A DNA stretch of 64,000 nt from Toxonevra muliebris (Eukaryota; Arthropoda; Insecta; Diptera; Pallopteridae). Under the pieces are notes generated by a model that saw only the letters and a list, made by a program, of their open reading frames with translations, was not told where the DNA came from and searched no databases. How positions within the stretch are numbered: position 1 is the first letter of the stretch; every line of letters starts with the position of its first letter. Shown here in pieces: positions 11,038 to 24,300 of this stretch. The position numbers and the translations under genes were made by a program. The stretch lies in NCBI GenBank assembly GCA_963691655.1, contig OY829328.1, positions 14,400,704 to 14,464,703 on the forward strand, in the 5' to 3' direction.

Positions 11038-13666
11038 TATCAACACTTTTACTTTGTGTCAGCAATACTATTGGGGACTTGTAAAAAATTTATTTTTATT
11101 AATTTGTGACCTATTTTCTACTATTGCTTGCACGGCAAAATTAAAAGTATATAAGATACTGATCAACTTTAAAATTACTCTGCTTATTAAGAAAAGCGCG
11201 CGCTTTTCACAATAACAATGTTGCATTTCAGAATGAGTGTTGCGATCAAGCACACCAAATCTTTTTTTCTGTCTCCCCGATAGCCCTCGAGAAATTCCCT
11301 GATTTTCAATCAAATTCCCCGCACCGGTATAATTTTATATTGTAATAACGACACACGCTTCAAATTGATCAAGGTTAATAGCAAGGTACTTTCTGACTCT
11401 GGAATTATTTTGACACATGGTGAATCCGGTGTACCGAGTTACTCGACTTTCATTTTGATAGATAAACATTCGAAGGAAAATGCATGGACTTTCTTTTGAC
11501 CCAAATAAAATAAAAAAATGTTTCCTATTGTTCACCTTTTGAAAAAAAAGTCAAAACTAGTTTTGGTTTTGAAAAATAAAATGGTCATTTTGAATTTTTT
11601 TTTTTTATTTTTCGAAAAATTAAATAAAAAGCGTGTTCGTTAAAAATTTCCAAATTCAATAGGTGATTAGTTACATGGATCCAAAACAGGGGCTGTTTGA
11701 CCAAAACGCGAATTTTTGCGGACAACCAAAATTAGTTTTTTTCAAAAATTGGTCTTCGAAAAAATTTAGCAAACTTTTTTTTCCATCATGTCCTGGGGCC
11801 ATTGGTGTATAGAAAAACATATTTAAATTTTAAACCATACGTGTCAAAGTTTTTGCTATCGGTTTTTAAATATATCGACGAATCCCAACGGATCTTCCTC
11901 GCGCCCAATACGACCGAGAGGCGCATCTGCATAATGCACAGATCGGTGACCGATGCAATCGCAGTCCGGAATTATTAATCAGAAGGTGCTGGGCAAAAGC
12001 ATAGCATATCCTTTCTGAACGGCCGAAACTGATGCCGAAGCGCTGCGCGACTGTTTTGGCCTGACTGACACTCGCCGCTATAATCGTCTATATCTACGAA
12101 AGCACTTCGAGTTTCTCTCTAAAATTTAAAAAAATCAATTTCCCAAAGCAAGAAAGTGCAGGGCCTTTTAAGAAGAGATGAAGATTATAAGACCTAAAAT
12201 ATGAAGTATTGCAAGAGTTAAACGATTTACATTACATAAAATTTGATAAAAAATATATTACAGACTTTATTAACTAAAAGCTGGACGGTTTCAAATTCCC
12301 CACAAAAAACAGCTCATTCACCAATTCCCCGTACTAAGGAAAATTCCCCACAATCGGGGGATTCCCCGTCATCGTTGGTTGCGATTAACAAATTCAAAAT
12401 TTGAAACAAAATGTACTTTTTAATATCAAAATGTTCCTCACAAAAATTGCTACCTTTCTTTTGTGGCTGTTCAGACGGAAGCAAGCATGAAAAGCCTGGG
12501 CAGGCGTGTCGTGTTCACATGAGTGCAACCATGGCGGAATTTTTCTAAACAGAAAGGAGCGGTAGAATTGGAATTTTGTCACTTTTTCTTGTGCTCATGA
12601 AGATAGATTCTTTTGTTCGCAGAAAATTTAGAACAAATATTAATTATGTGCCTTAAATGTGTACTTAAAATTAAAAAAAAAAATAAAAACAACAATCTCT
12701 AAAGAAAATGAAATAAGTTTATAAAAAAAGAAGGCAAGCAAATGAAGATTGTGTGTGCCCTGGAAGCGCATTGTTTGTTTGCGTCTATGTTGCCTATTCA
12801 ACTTCTAAAAAATCATCCAGTGCTGCCGGAGGTACTCCGATCGGAGCATTTGTACTCCGCTCAAATCTCAATCCTCCTGTCCTCCCTAATCGGAAAAAAT
12901 CCTCCTATTTCATATTCCTGAATTTTTGAGTTGTATGCAAAATAAATGTAAATAAAACTAAATGTTTTCTGTTGCGTTATTTTCATATCGTTTATGTCTG
13001 TGAAATATTTGTTATTAGCACTAGCTGTTTTATTTGTCGAAGAGCGAAGAAATGTTAGTTTTAGTTTTTTAATCTTTATTGTTTTTTTTTTTATTATCAG
13101 TTACTAATAATAATACTTTATATTGCACCGTTTATTTCCAAGGAAGGACTATTTTGTTTTTATATAAACTTGTTTATTTTTCATAACTTTTGTATGACTG
13201 AATTTGTAACAAAAACTTTCTATACATTATTGGAACTGTAAGCAATTATCTAAGTAATACTTAGTTGAAAACTTTTAAGACGTTTTGAAAAATTCCTCCC
13301 TTGTCAAGAAAAATCGTCCGCTCGAAAGGGAAAATTTCTGCATTCATCAATGCGCCGATTTTTTCGGCGCATCTCTCATATCTTTTTCTCTCTACCTGTT
13401 TTCCTACATCTGTCTTTCAGACAGAAAGTCATGCTAGCGCCCGTTTTAGCAGCCATTAAATTTTTTTTTTTGCAAAATCGAGTTTCTGATGCATTAGGAT
13501 TAAACGTTTTCAAATGCATATCGACCAACCATTTTTTAGGGTATTCAACCCAAACTTACTTCTCTGTTCTTTGAGTTAAAATAACAAATTATGAAAAGAA
13601 AAAAATACTCTTTTTATTAAAGTTTGGAAGTGTTTTTTGCTCTCACAAAATTAAAAAAATGTGTGT
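11038..13666. other. Intergenic region with mixed repeat relics
   Basis: No gene is supported. AAATTCCCC-type motifs occur near 11311 and again near 12294-12370, flanking about 1 kb of unrelated sequence. A segment at about 11880-12125 is clearly richer in G+C than its surroundings and is interrupted by stops in all frames I read. A CTCC-rich patch (AATCCTCCTGTCCTCC) lies near 12870. The rest is AT-rich. Confidence 0.5.
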
Positions 13667-13668
13667 TA

Positions 13669-13730
13669 GGGCTTTAACAAATTAACGTAGCGATATACTT
13701 TTATATCGCTGCCTTAATTTGTAAAGGTCC
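13669..13730. mobile_element. 62-bp palindromic micro-element
   Basis: The left half begins GGGCTTTAACAAATTAACG and the right half, read in reverse complement, begins GGACCTTTACAAATTAAGG. Both continue to AGCGATATA around a 4-nt loop (CTTT). TA flanks both ends. The left half also occurs at 48048 as GGGCTTTAGCAAATTAAGG, so this is a dispersed terminal sequence and not a chance hairpin. It is probably the minimal form of a TA-targeting MITE. Confidence 0.6.
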
Positions 13731-14372
13731 TATTATCAAATTTTTCAATATCGAGTTTTTGATGGATTGTGATAAAGAGTGTTCACTTTTATCTGTTCTG
13801 AAAATTTTAGCGACCTACAACGAAAACTAATGGTCTTGCTTTTTAGTTTAAATTACAAATTTTCGAAGCAATACTCCAAATACCAAAATGTTTTTTCTTC
13901 TTCTCCTGTAAAATTTGAAAAATGCGTGTCTAAAGCCTATATGTGTGGCGTTGCGTAGCCAAAAAAAGGAGTACTTTCGTGTCATAATTTTGAAATTGTA
14001 CACCAAAAGGTGTACTGTTCAGAATACAAAAAATTCCCTATAATCATCCAACGAAATAGGGATATTCCATATCCATTACTACTAATCTCATTCCGCAGAT
14101 GCAAGTGTTACAACACAGCTCCATGACTGTCACAGAAACACAAGTTAATCACTTTGTGCTCACCAAAAATGTTCTTGAACGGTGGCCATTTTTTGAAGCT
14201 TATTATTTTTCTGCTACTTTAGCTAAGCGTGTTTTATGAGTAAGTTTGACAGCTCAAAACAAATGATACGAGAAACATTTGTTTCACGTGAATTGAATGG
14301 ATGAATAAGTATAAGAAGAAGCATATGCGGCTTTGTTTATTACAGAATTATTTAGTTTCGTATTTCAATAAA
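13731..14372. other. Upstream flank of the second zinc-finger gene
   Basis: AT-rich flank. It holds a CACGTG E-box near 14285 and an alternative upstream in-frame ATG at 14301. The segment 13731-13760 (CAATATCGAGTTTTTGATG) resembles 13475-13495, hinting at a small local repeat. No other gene is seen. Confidence 0.4.
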
Positions 14373-17046
14373 ATGTGTGATGTACAAATTTTGGCAAATT
14401 TGGAGCCCTGCGGGTACATTTTGGCAACACAGGAATACAAATATTTTGCATTGCAGTGCATTTATTGTCAGGTGAAGTATGGCCACTGGGCAACTTTTAT
14501 GCATCATGTGAAGGAACAACATCAAGAACGTGAATCATTGTACTGGGAAACTGAAGTAATTGAGGAGGAAAATTTGGAAGAGAGCAACTCAAATGTGAAG
14601 GCCTATAATGAACAAAATCAAACTGAAGATGTTTGTGAGGACATCGTGATCGAATTAGCTAATAAAACTTTTCTACCAGAATCTAATACAGAAATATATT
14701 ATGATGAGTCGGATACTGAGGTAAGTACAAAAGATTTTAATAAAATTTTGTTACACATTTTGTATTTCGTTGTAGAATGTTAATATGGAAAATGAAGAAA
14801 CAAAATACACTGAACTGTTAAGCACATCTCCGTTACCAGAGTATTATGGTGACGATACGTTTACTGATACTACAGAGAGGCAAGAGGTTTCTACATCTGA
14901 AGCAAAACAAGACTTTGGTTTTGTTAAAATTGAAACAAAAACTATAAATTCAGACCATGAGTTTGGAGACGTTGATGTAGCCAGTTCCATTTGTAATGAA
15001 GATATGGTAAGCTTTTCATTTCCAAATGCATTGTGCAAATAGTTAAAGTAATGATTTTTCAAGCTGTAATCGACGATATTGATGGATGTGTTCTGGCATC
15101 AAAAATACATAAAACAAGCTACATTTCCTACAACCCCCAAAAATTTTATTCAGGACTTAAGCTACTAACGATATTTAAAAAAGTTTAACCAATGTAAAAG
15201 ATAAGAATAATTCATAGCAATACTTAGTGGAACTGTAATGACGTTATTGGTTGGGCTCATCCCACCTATATATTTGAGTGACTAATAAATCTGTTCACGT
15301 AAGACTAATTTCTTATGAAATGTGAAGGTATTCCTTCCCTTTACAACACTGAAGCTCTATAAACGAAAAAAAGACGTCCTTACAATCTGTTGTATCCTAA
15401 TTAGATTTTAAATATTTACATTATCTTTTTTTTCAACAATTCTTTTATAAATTTAAAAAACTAACAATAAATAAATCTTTTCATTTGCAGCAGGAAATTT
15501 TGAGTAATTCGGATAGCTCGCAAAGCGATTTTGACATCAATGTTGAAAATGATGAAGAAGGCAGTGATTATGACGACAGAAATAAGGTAACATATTGAAT
15601 TAATACGTGCTTATGTTTCAATTATTTAAATATTCAATACTTACTCCTTGATATTTACAGTTTGTAATAAATTTTGGATCAAAAAATAAGTCAACATGTG
15701 ATTTCATTGAGTGCTATCGTCAGCATCCCTGTCTATGGAATGTACAATTGCCAGAATACAATGACTCTGAGAAGCGTTCACAGGCCTTGAGTCAAATAAA
15801 AGCATTCTACTGTAAGAAATATAATACTACAATTATGGAGAAACACATTAACGCAGCGATGAAACGTCTGCTTATATTTTACAAACGATACTGCGGTACA
15901 AGACGTAAAATAAATCCCACAAGAAAGTATTACTTTGACCGTTGTTCCTTCTTGTCTGGCATTGAATTGGACGATAGAATACAAATTAAAAACATTTCCT
16001 CTAAAGTGAGTACGGCAATGAAATTGTAAACTTGTATTTCCGAATACACTTTTATTTGTTTGTAGAAATTATCATTTGAGCAAGCAGATAAAATCACTCT
16101 GGGATTCATTGATTTGTGCAAAGGCTATTCAATATTATGGGACCCGAATCATATAGACTATTCCTCATATAATGAGCGCAAGAAAGCATATAAATGTATG
16201 AGTGAACGGATGCAAAAACTTTACGACACTTCGTTTAGCAATGAAGAACTGTATGACTGCATCTATAGACTCAAACAGTGCTACTACAATGCACAAGATA
16301 AAGAGCGACGAAATGAACCACTAACTAAAACCGACCTTATTTATTTGGAACGGTGTAAATTTTTACCACCCTGCAAACGTAAAGTACAATGCCACATATG
16401 TGATCGTATGCACCGTAGCGATATGACTCTACAGATTCATTTGCTAAAGGAACACAACATTGGGCAACTTCCGCATAAATGTGGTTACTGTGATATGAGA
16501 TTTGCGCATCGCACTGCTATGAAGGAGCACGAGGTGCGTGTGCATACAAAACAATTTGAATGGTTTTGTAAATACTGCCAAAAAGGATTTGCAATTCGTC
16601 GTGACATGGAATTGCACGAATTGGTGCACACTGGCGAACGTAATTGCATTTGCGAGCAATGTGGTAAAGGTTTTCGATTGAAACATCAGATGATGGAACA
16701 CGTAAAAATAGTGCACGACCGCATACGGCGCTATAAATGTACAATGTGCCCCAAAGACTATTTGCGCAAGAGTCATTTGGATGATCATATACGCGGCCAT
16801 TTAAATATACGCGATAAATTTTGTCCTACGTGTGGCAAGGCATTCACTAACTTCCATGCGCTCTTTCGGCATAAACAGTTGCATTCGGAAGTTAAGCGGT
16901 ACGAATGTAAAATTTGTGGTGAAAGTTTTCATCAGTATGTTGGTCTTAACGGCCATATGAAAAGGAGGCATAAAGTTGCAAAGAAATCGAATGGAATAGA
17001 AGAAGTATCATCGACCGAAATGTTAAATGCCACAACAGAAATTTAA
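14373..17046 (+). CDS. MADF plus C2H2 zinc-finger protein (az2/CG1602/CG1603-type), copy 2
   Basis: Paralogue of the gene at 1329-3277, with the same architecture and the same placement of introns around the MADF exon. Exons 14373-14720, 14776-15006, 15491-15586, 15661-16005 and 16066-17046 are all phase 0 and give about 666 residues. A degenerate N-terminal finger (CIYCQV...FMHHVKEQH) matches copy 1, and LEPCGYI aligns with its DPCGEVY. An acidic, low-complexity region spans exons 2-3. MADF 1 (about 226-340) has FIECYRQHPCLWN; MADF 2 (about 341-445) has FIDLCKGYSILWDPNH. Seven C2H2 fingers run from CHICDRMH to HMKRRH; fingers 5-7 are closest to copy 1 (YKCTMCPKD, FTNFHALFRHKQLHSEVK). The start at 14373 has a good AAAATG context; an in-frame ATG at 14301 would add 24 residues. 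Likely nuclear DNA-binding factor; targets unknown. Confidence 0.87.
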
Positions 17047-17144
17047 CATTAAGCATATATGCGAAGATTTAGTCAGGGAACTTTAGATTAGGTCTATTGC
17101 AGCCATGTAGCGAAAAATAGATTTTTGTGTTTATATTACTAGCA

Positions 17145-17150
17145 AATAAA
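17145..17150 (+). promoter_or_regulatory. Poly(A) signal AATAAA
   Basis: AATAAA about 100 nt past the stop of the second MADF/zinc-finger gene, with a further AATAAA about 16 nt later. Confidence 0.5.
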
Positions 17151-18317
17151 ACATTTATTTAAAATAATAAAGATTCAAGTTATTAAACTTGTGTGCATTC
17201 ACTTAATTTCATTGTATTTCTCTTTGAATTATTAATACATTTAAAATTAATTTCCTTTTTTTGTTGTATGCAATTTATTCTTTATTTTAAATTTATTTTA
17301 ATAATATCTTCTTTGCTCATTTTTATATACTGTAGCATTTTGATTTAGATTGGACATATGATGTATTTATGTAAGTATGTGAGTATACTCGTGTTGTTAT
17401 TTGAGCAAAGGTATATAACATTTGAATTTTAAATTACAATATATAAATAGCGGAGTCATACGCACTATAACAATAATAATAAATTAGTAAACATTTACAA
17501 ATTTATTTTTAATTTTCTGTGACAAATTCTAATATACAGCTGCATATATATATGTAGTAACTGAATTTTAAGCTTAATAATAATTATAAAAAAATAATAA
17601 AAAATGATAACTTAAATTTTATATAGTTTGTCTTGAAACATTAAATACTTGTTTGCTTGCAAAATCACGAATGAAAACATTATAATAAAAATTATAAAAT
17701 AATTAAGAAAAATAAAAAAAAACAATTGTTTTGAGTTAATGTAAATTGATTGCTTAACAATTTTGAATAATAAATGAACTAATGAAACTTCTTTTTGTTT
17801 GTGTTATTCTTCTTAGATAATACTAGAAAACTTAATTATTTTGTATTAGAATTTTTATTACTAATAAAAACTAAGCGCGAAATTTTTTTTAGCAATAATA
17901 CGAATTAAATATTCAATAAACATATATTGAAAGTACATATATATCTATGTAAGTATGTGTTAACCCCTGAATGAATACAATGTAACAATAATGTATATAT
18001 GAATGAACGAATTGTAAAATGGGTGCGCGTATTCCGTGAGATTTAACCTCAAATTCAAGTACTTTGCTTTTTAGTTGTTTTGTTTTTTTTAATTAGAAAA
18101 ATTTGTTTGTTCTTGATTTTTCTCTTAAGTTTAAATATTTTATTTTCTTGTATGTAAGTATGTTGGCGTAACTGTAAAAAAGATTTGTTTTCATTTATAG
18201 TTGATGTACTAGTTGAAAAATGTATTCACTGAAATTTTTCTAGCAAGTCACGCTGATAGATGGATCCGTAGTGTATTTTTGATACCAATCGCCAACTTAA
18301 AGAATTTGGTTAAATGC
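17151..18317. other. Convergent intergenic gap, AT-rich
   Basis: Lies between the tail of the second zinc-finger gene and the tail of the Drat-like gene, and probably holds the latter's 3' UTR. A minus-strand AATAAA at 18139-18144 lies about 175 nt beyond the Drat stop and is a candidate poly(A) signal. No coding exon or clear transposon is visible. Confidence 0.5.
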
Positions 18318-21300
18318 TTATTCAATATCATGGAATCGCAAAATAGCGCGCCCAGAAATTTCTGAGTTGCATAACTTCTGAACGACTTCTGTAGCTTGTT
18401 CGCAGGGGAAAACCGCATGTGGAATTGGTTCAATCTGAAAATAAAAATAAAATTATATAGTAATAAGTTTGTAATTTGTTTATAAATTACAATATATTTT
18501 TGTAATGCTTGGTAGGCGAAACTTTTCCTTTTTAAAACTACCCAGTATGTTTGAGTGATATTAATTAAAACTACTGAAGTAATTCTTGCAATATGGAGTT
18601 ATATGTACTCACCGTTTTGCTAGCAACTAATGCGACAAGCTCATGCAGTTGTTGTACAGTACCATTTGAAATTGGTATTATCTCTTGCTGATATTCAATT
18701 GATAAACGTGAAAATTTGGGCAAAAGCTTCTCGGCAACATCTTCGCTGATAAGTACTACGCCACCCTATTTTGAAAAAGATTGTTTTCTCACATGAGCAA
18801 TTATATAACTAACAAATGTGTTATATGCTGTCATTACCTTTGAAAGACAATGCATTGAACGATGAAGACTTCTAGAGTTTGTACCAAAATCAATGACCAC
18901 ATCTACTTGCCCACCGCAAACATTTTTAGTGCGCTCAATCAATTGAGGCTCATATAAGCATTCATTCCATTGAACGACACTTATGCTGTAAAAGAAGACA
19001 AGAAAAAATAAAATCAAAATCCATTCACTGATATACATACATTTAAGGGTTGGAAATCTATTGGAATACATTTATTTTTTTATTTTTATAAAAAAAGGAC
19101 TCTGCAGATATCCAACTCACCCTGCCATTCATTTACTTATTTAGTTGTACTCACTTTTCAATCTCTGTTGCCAAACGAAAACCTTCATCCCTGAGACTAG
19201 CAACTGTAATGTCAACATAGTTATTTGCTCCCGTCGATGCAAAATGATGGGAAGCAATGCGTACGGCCCATAATGCCAGACCACCAGTGCCAACAATCAA
19301 AATTTTAAATTTCTTGTCTCCCTGAGCGGTGCCAGAGCGTTTCTTCATCATATCTGTAACCACTTCATATGCCTTTATGACGGCGTTCATAGCCAATAGC
19401 GCACCGGTTGGGAGCAAGGCTGCTTCACTGAGAGGTAAATTATCTGGAATCGGTATAATATATTGAAGATCAGGAACTGTCATCAGTTCTGCGTAGCCTG
19501 CTGGAGTATCATCGAATGGATAAATGATAACACGTTGTCCTATACGTAAGCCGCAATTGTTAGCCTCAGTTATTTCAGACCCAAGTGATTCAATGACACC
19601 AGCAACTTCAAAACCCGGATAAATTGATCCTTCACGAATGCCTTGATGTGATGGTGATGTTGCGATCGGAGGACTATAATCGCTGAGATCTGATGATACC
19701 GATGACATGCTCGTTATTGATGCTGATCGATCGCGCCGACGATAACACGCGCCAGCGCACACAATTTTAACGCGCGCACCCATTGCTGGTGTATCTTCGA
19801 TTGGTACAAAATAGTTGAAAACACAATTCTTGACCACCGGTCCCGGGGATTCAATTGACACTTGGCGGCATAGTTTGTTCATGCTGCGTGCTTTACTGCT
19901 CGATGGTGGTTTCGATGTAGTGCTTGCTGTTGACAACGGATTTTCACCTCTGCAATTAAATAAAAAACTGGGAATTTAGTGTATTGTTTTGAGACACTTT
20001 TTTTGTTTTTTTTTTTTTTGGATTTTGATCAGTAATCACTATCACAGTACAGCATACAATATTTTAATGTTTTTCAATTAAAGATAATATTCTTTCATTT
20101 AAAGTGTGTGACATCAATTGCCGAAGAACACAAAGAATTGCTGTGTCTCCAAAAATTTTAAAGAATTTGTAAATAACAAATTTACACATAACTTCTAATA
20201 AAATGAATATGCGCACAATAATTTTAATTGCAAACACAACGACGAACAATGGTGATGATGTCACACGCAAGGCAGCAATTAGTTTATTTTCTATTTATTC
20301 ATTCATTAGTGTACATATACATGTATTGCTCACAGACTGATATAAATTGGAATAAATTTTAATTAAAGATAGAAAACAAATTTATCTTAAACCCATATTC
20401 ATTAACACTAAAATCAATAATGTGCCATGAATTCCACCTTGTCAATCGCACAATCGCACATTTGAAGCTTATGTTGTTCTAGGCATGGCATCTTAACTCA
20501 CGATTAGGAACAGAAGAATTAAATAAATTTGTTTCTTAAATTTATTGGCAATGTTGAGCAACAAACCATAAAAAAGTATAAATAATAATAGATTTATTTT
20601 TATTTTATTGTGCGTGATAATGTTTAACATAATTTATTTCCTTAATCAATCAAAAAAAAATTGTACGAGTATTGTTATTGTTTTGCGTATTATTATTTGT
20701 ATTTCTTCGAATCGTCAATAATAAATTTTAATAAATAAGTAACACAACAAATATATAAATAAAAATAGAAAATAATTGAGAACATGGTCGCTCCATTTAC
20801 TATAAGCTAATATATGCGTAAGTGCAAATAAGTATGTACTATTCTAAAAAAATGTGTACAATACATTATTTTCAATATTTTTTCATCATTTACATGTTGC
20901 ATTTTTTTTTAATAACAACATTTCAATGCGAACAACTTAACTAGAAATTACATAAATATTTATGTATAATTTTATTGCATACAGAGAGTCATTGAAGTTT
21001 ATTTTATTTTAAGTATATATTATATTTATGTATAGGAAAATGCCCTGGGTGGATGCTGAAACGAGGCGAACCACCCGCTGAAAAACTGATTTATAAGTTG
21101 TTACAATTTTTAAGTATAATTATGTAAGTATGTATATTTGGAAAATGTGGAAGTTTTCGCATCCTTTTAAAAAACAAGAAAAAGAAAAGAAAAAAGAAGA
21201 GCATTTGTGAGTGTAAAAATTTGTCGTCTTCAATTTTATCATAAAGATAAAGATTTTTATTTTTTTTTTTTATTATGGTAATATACATAATTGTATTTGA

Positions 21301-24300
21301 TGATAATTTTATGAAATTATGCTGTAAACTTTATATCTGCAAGATATTTTGCTGATATTTACCACATAAGTGTACGATTCTTTTCCAATTCGATTTTCTA
21401 ATGAAATAATTAAAATTCATCATTGTAAGCTAAGAAAATTCAAAAACAGAACATTATCTATATTAATAAAACGGTAGATAAATGAAATGTGTTCATTTAA
21501 GTGCTTTAACATTTTAGAAAAAAAATATAAAAAATCAAAATTGTATGGGTTTATTTTGCTTTAACCAATTAACCAAGACGGGCAAGTTAAGGTTTCTTGT
21601 AGTTTTGTGAGACTTACAAAAAACTGGGTCCCCTTTTCCTTCTCTTTACATGCTTTACTAATACAAATTGTTTTGTTTGTTATTGTTGTTAGTGTAGAAA
21701 AAAAACAAATCAACAAAACTTCATTGAAAAAATTTTCATGTTTTAATTATTACGTTAGAAAATTGGAAAATTGTATCGTATGTAGACTTATATGACTAAG
21801 TGTACGTATATTCTGTACCTACTATTGGCTTAGTTAAACAAAAATAATTATCATTTATTGTATAAAAGCAGAATAATGTGAAATTATAATTGTTCATATA
21901 TCTATTGTATATCTAGGTATAGAAGAATTTAAATATGTCATAAACATTTAATAGTTAAATGCTTATAATTTGTTTTCAACGACAACTTATCATTATAACG
22001 AAAACTATGTTATTTATGTATCTACTTGTAACTTGCGTATCAATAGAAATATATATAGAATGAATTATCCATAGTCTGTAAATGAGTTCAATTGGTAAAT
22101 ATTTTCGTTTCAATACACATACATATGTAAGTAAAATTAATTTCATTTGATTTTATTTTATTTTTTGTTCTGTGAGAATGTAATTTTTACCTTTCTTTAG
22201 TATGTGTATGCAAATGTTTACAGACATATCGTTTGGATAATATACACTAAAGGTCATCGTGACAACAATGGAAATTTAATATTATATAAATTTATCAAAC
22301 CTTAAAGGTGTTTTTAATGGGGTTACCTAATAGTAAGCTGAAAGCTTTACATAAATAAATACCTTGTGTCCAATGGAAAATGTTGATTGTAGATATCCAG
22401 AGACATTTTGCATATATGAAAATATATTTTTACCAGTAAACTTTAAAATTTAGTTTTGGTCTTTTACTTAAACCACAAGCACAAGATTATTTTAAAAAGT
22501 ATTTCACAGAAGCAGAAACCTTAATTGTTTTTTTCTGTTTAAGTAATAATTGCAATTCACTACTCTGTAACTATTTTCTTTGTTTATTTGTATGTATTTG
22601 CTTTGGCACAATCGCGTTGAGTTTTTAAGTAGTTTATATTTTAATGTTTATAATTCAATGGAATAGCGTTTGTATCTTAGCGATGCAGCTAGGCGAGCTC
22701 TCACCAAACAACTGAAACTTCTAAGCGTCGAGTTTTGAGTATGTAATGGGAAAAAATTGTTTACTACACAATATCAATTGTTTTATTTATTTGCTTGCAT
22801 TTGAGTTTATTTTTCTTTGTTGCTCAAACCGGCAAATATTCATACTCACGACATATTGTCGGTCTAGAGATAAAACTCACTAAGTAAAGATTTAGCAAAA
22901 ACTCATTTTTTACACCAAGCTTCATAGATAAACACAGTCTTAATTAAGAAAAAAAATAGATTCTTCAAATTCCCGCACTGTTCCATTAAAAAGTACGCTG
23001 TTTAATATGATTTTTGAAAACAAATAATATTTAAATTGCATTTTCTCCATTTCTTAAATTTATTACTTAATGAGTTTTACCTCTAAACCGACGATATGTA
23101 TGTAGGTCTGTGCCTACTGTGCGAACTTACACTTTGAGTATTTTGTTGTTTTTCTATATATATGTATTCATTCGTATCGTTTATATCTTAAAACTTGGTG
23201 GTAGATACTTTTTTATATGTACTAGGTACGGGCAAGTGTGGTAAAAATATTGTAAACAATTTTTTTTACAAACACTCTACATACAGCAGTACAAATAAAT
23301 TTATATTTTAGAAGATATTTCTAAATCATTTTTTGATTTGAAGGATATTCTAAAATTTTTTAATTATTTCACAATACAAAAAAATTTCTTGTTGTAATAA
23401 ACTATTTTTGAATTGTATTTGTATCAGACACAATATTTGGATTATATTGAAAATCGGTGGTGTGATATTTATTTTCTTTAATTGGAGAAAAATGTTGGTA
23501 AAATTTTTAAGATTTGAAAAAAATTCTTTTGTACTGGGTTAATTCAACAATTCAACGGATTCGTTATCCCCATAAAATTACGATTCAAAAGAAATATGTC
23601 GTCACCTTAGTATTGAAATGTTTATAATATATATATGTAGTTTTCCAAATTTAACACAATTATTTTTCCCTTAGCGTAGTTTGCTAAAAATATTTGATTG
23701 TGATAATTTTTTTTAAGTAAAAACAAAAGTGTTTTACCTATAATGGGTAAAAAAAAATATTTTTTAAAAGATATTAGTTTAAAACTATAGTTTTTCATAT
23801 GCATAATTACTAAAGTAAAGTAATTATAAAGTAAGGATAAGGATAATAATGTTTATACCTTTTTAAAAAGTTAGTTTGGTTGTACTTTGTTGTATTTTTC
23901 GAACATTCAAATATAATTTCCGGTAAACTTAGAATTTGATTAACCGAAAAATAGCTATGTGCATAGATTTTTCAAAAACAAAAGAAGAAAATGCAACAAA
24001 TGAGTTTAACTTATATTTGCTAGACATAATAAAATATGGAAACAACGTTCAGTATTAAAACGAGTAAACAAAAAAGCTGGTTATGATTCTGATTTTCGAG
24101 GATTTTTTAAATGAAAAACTTATACTTTTTGAAATGATTTTAGATAGCAGTATTAGAAGAAGCAAGCAAGTGGCTTGGCTATGAACCCACCTTAATAGTA
24201 CATTAGAGAACATAAAGGGGACAACTTTGTAGCTAGAAACACAAAATCTTGTATGGTGTTGCTCAAACTGAAAAGCTTTGTTACGAATCGAGTTTATTGG

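Noticed and set aside
18248..18433. Minus-strand frame MNQFHMRF...
   Set aside because: It overlaps the last Drat exon in a different frame; the spliced frame IEPIPHAVFPCEQ continues the oxidoreductase and ends at 18318.
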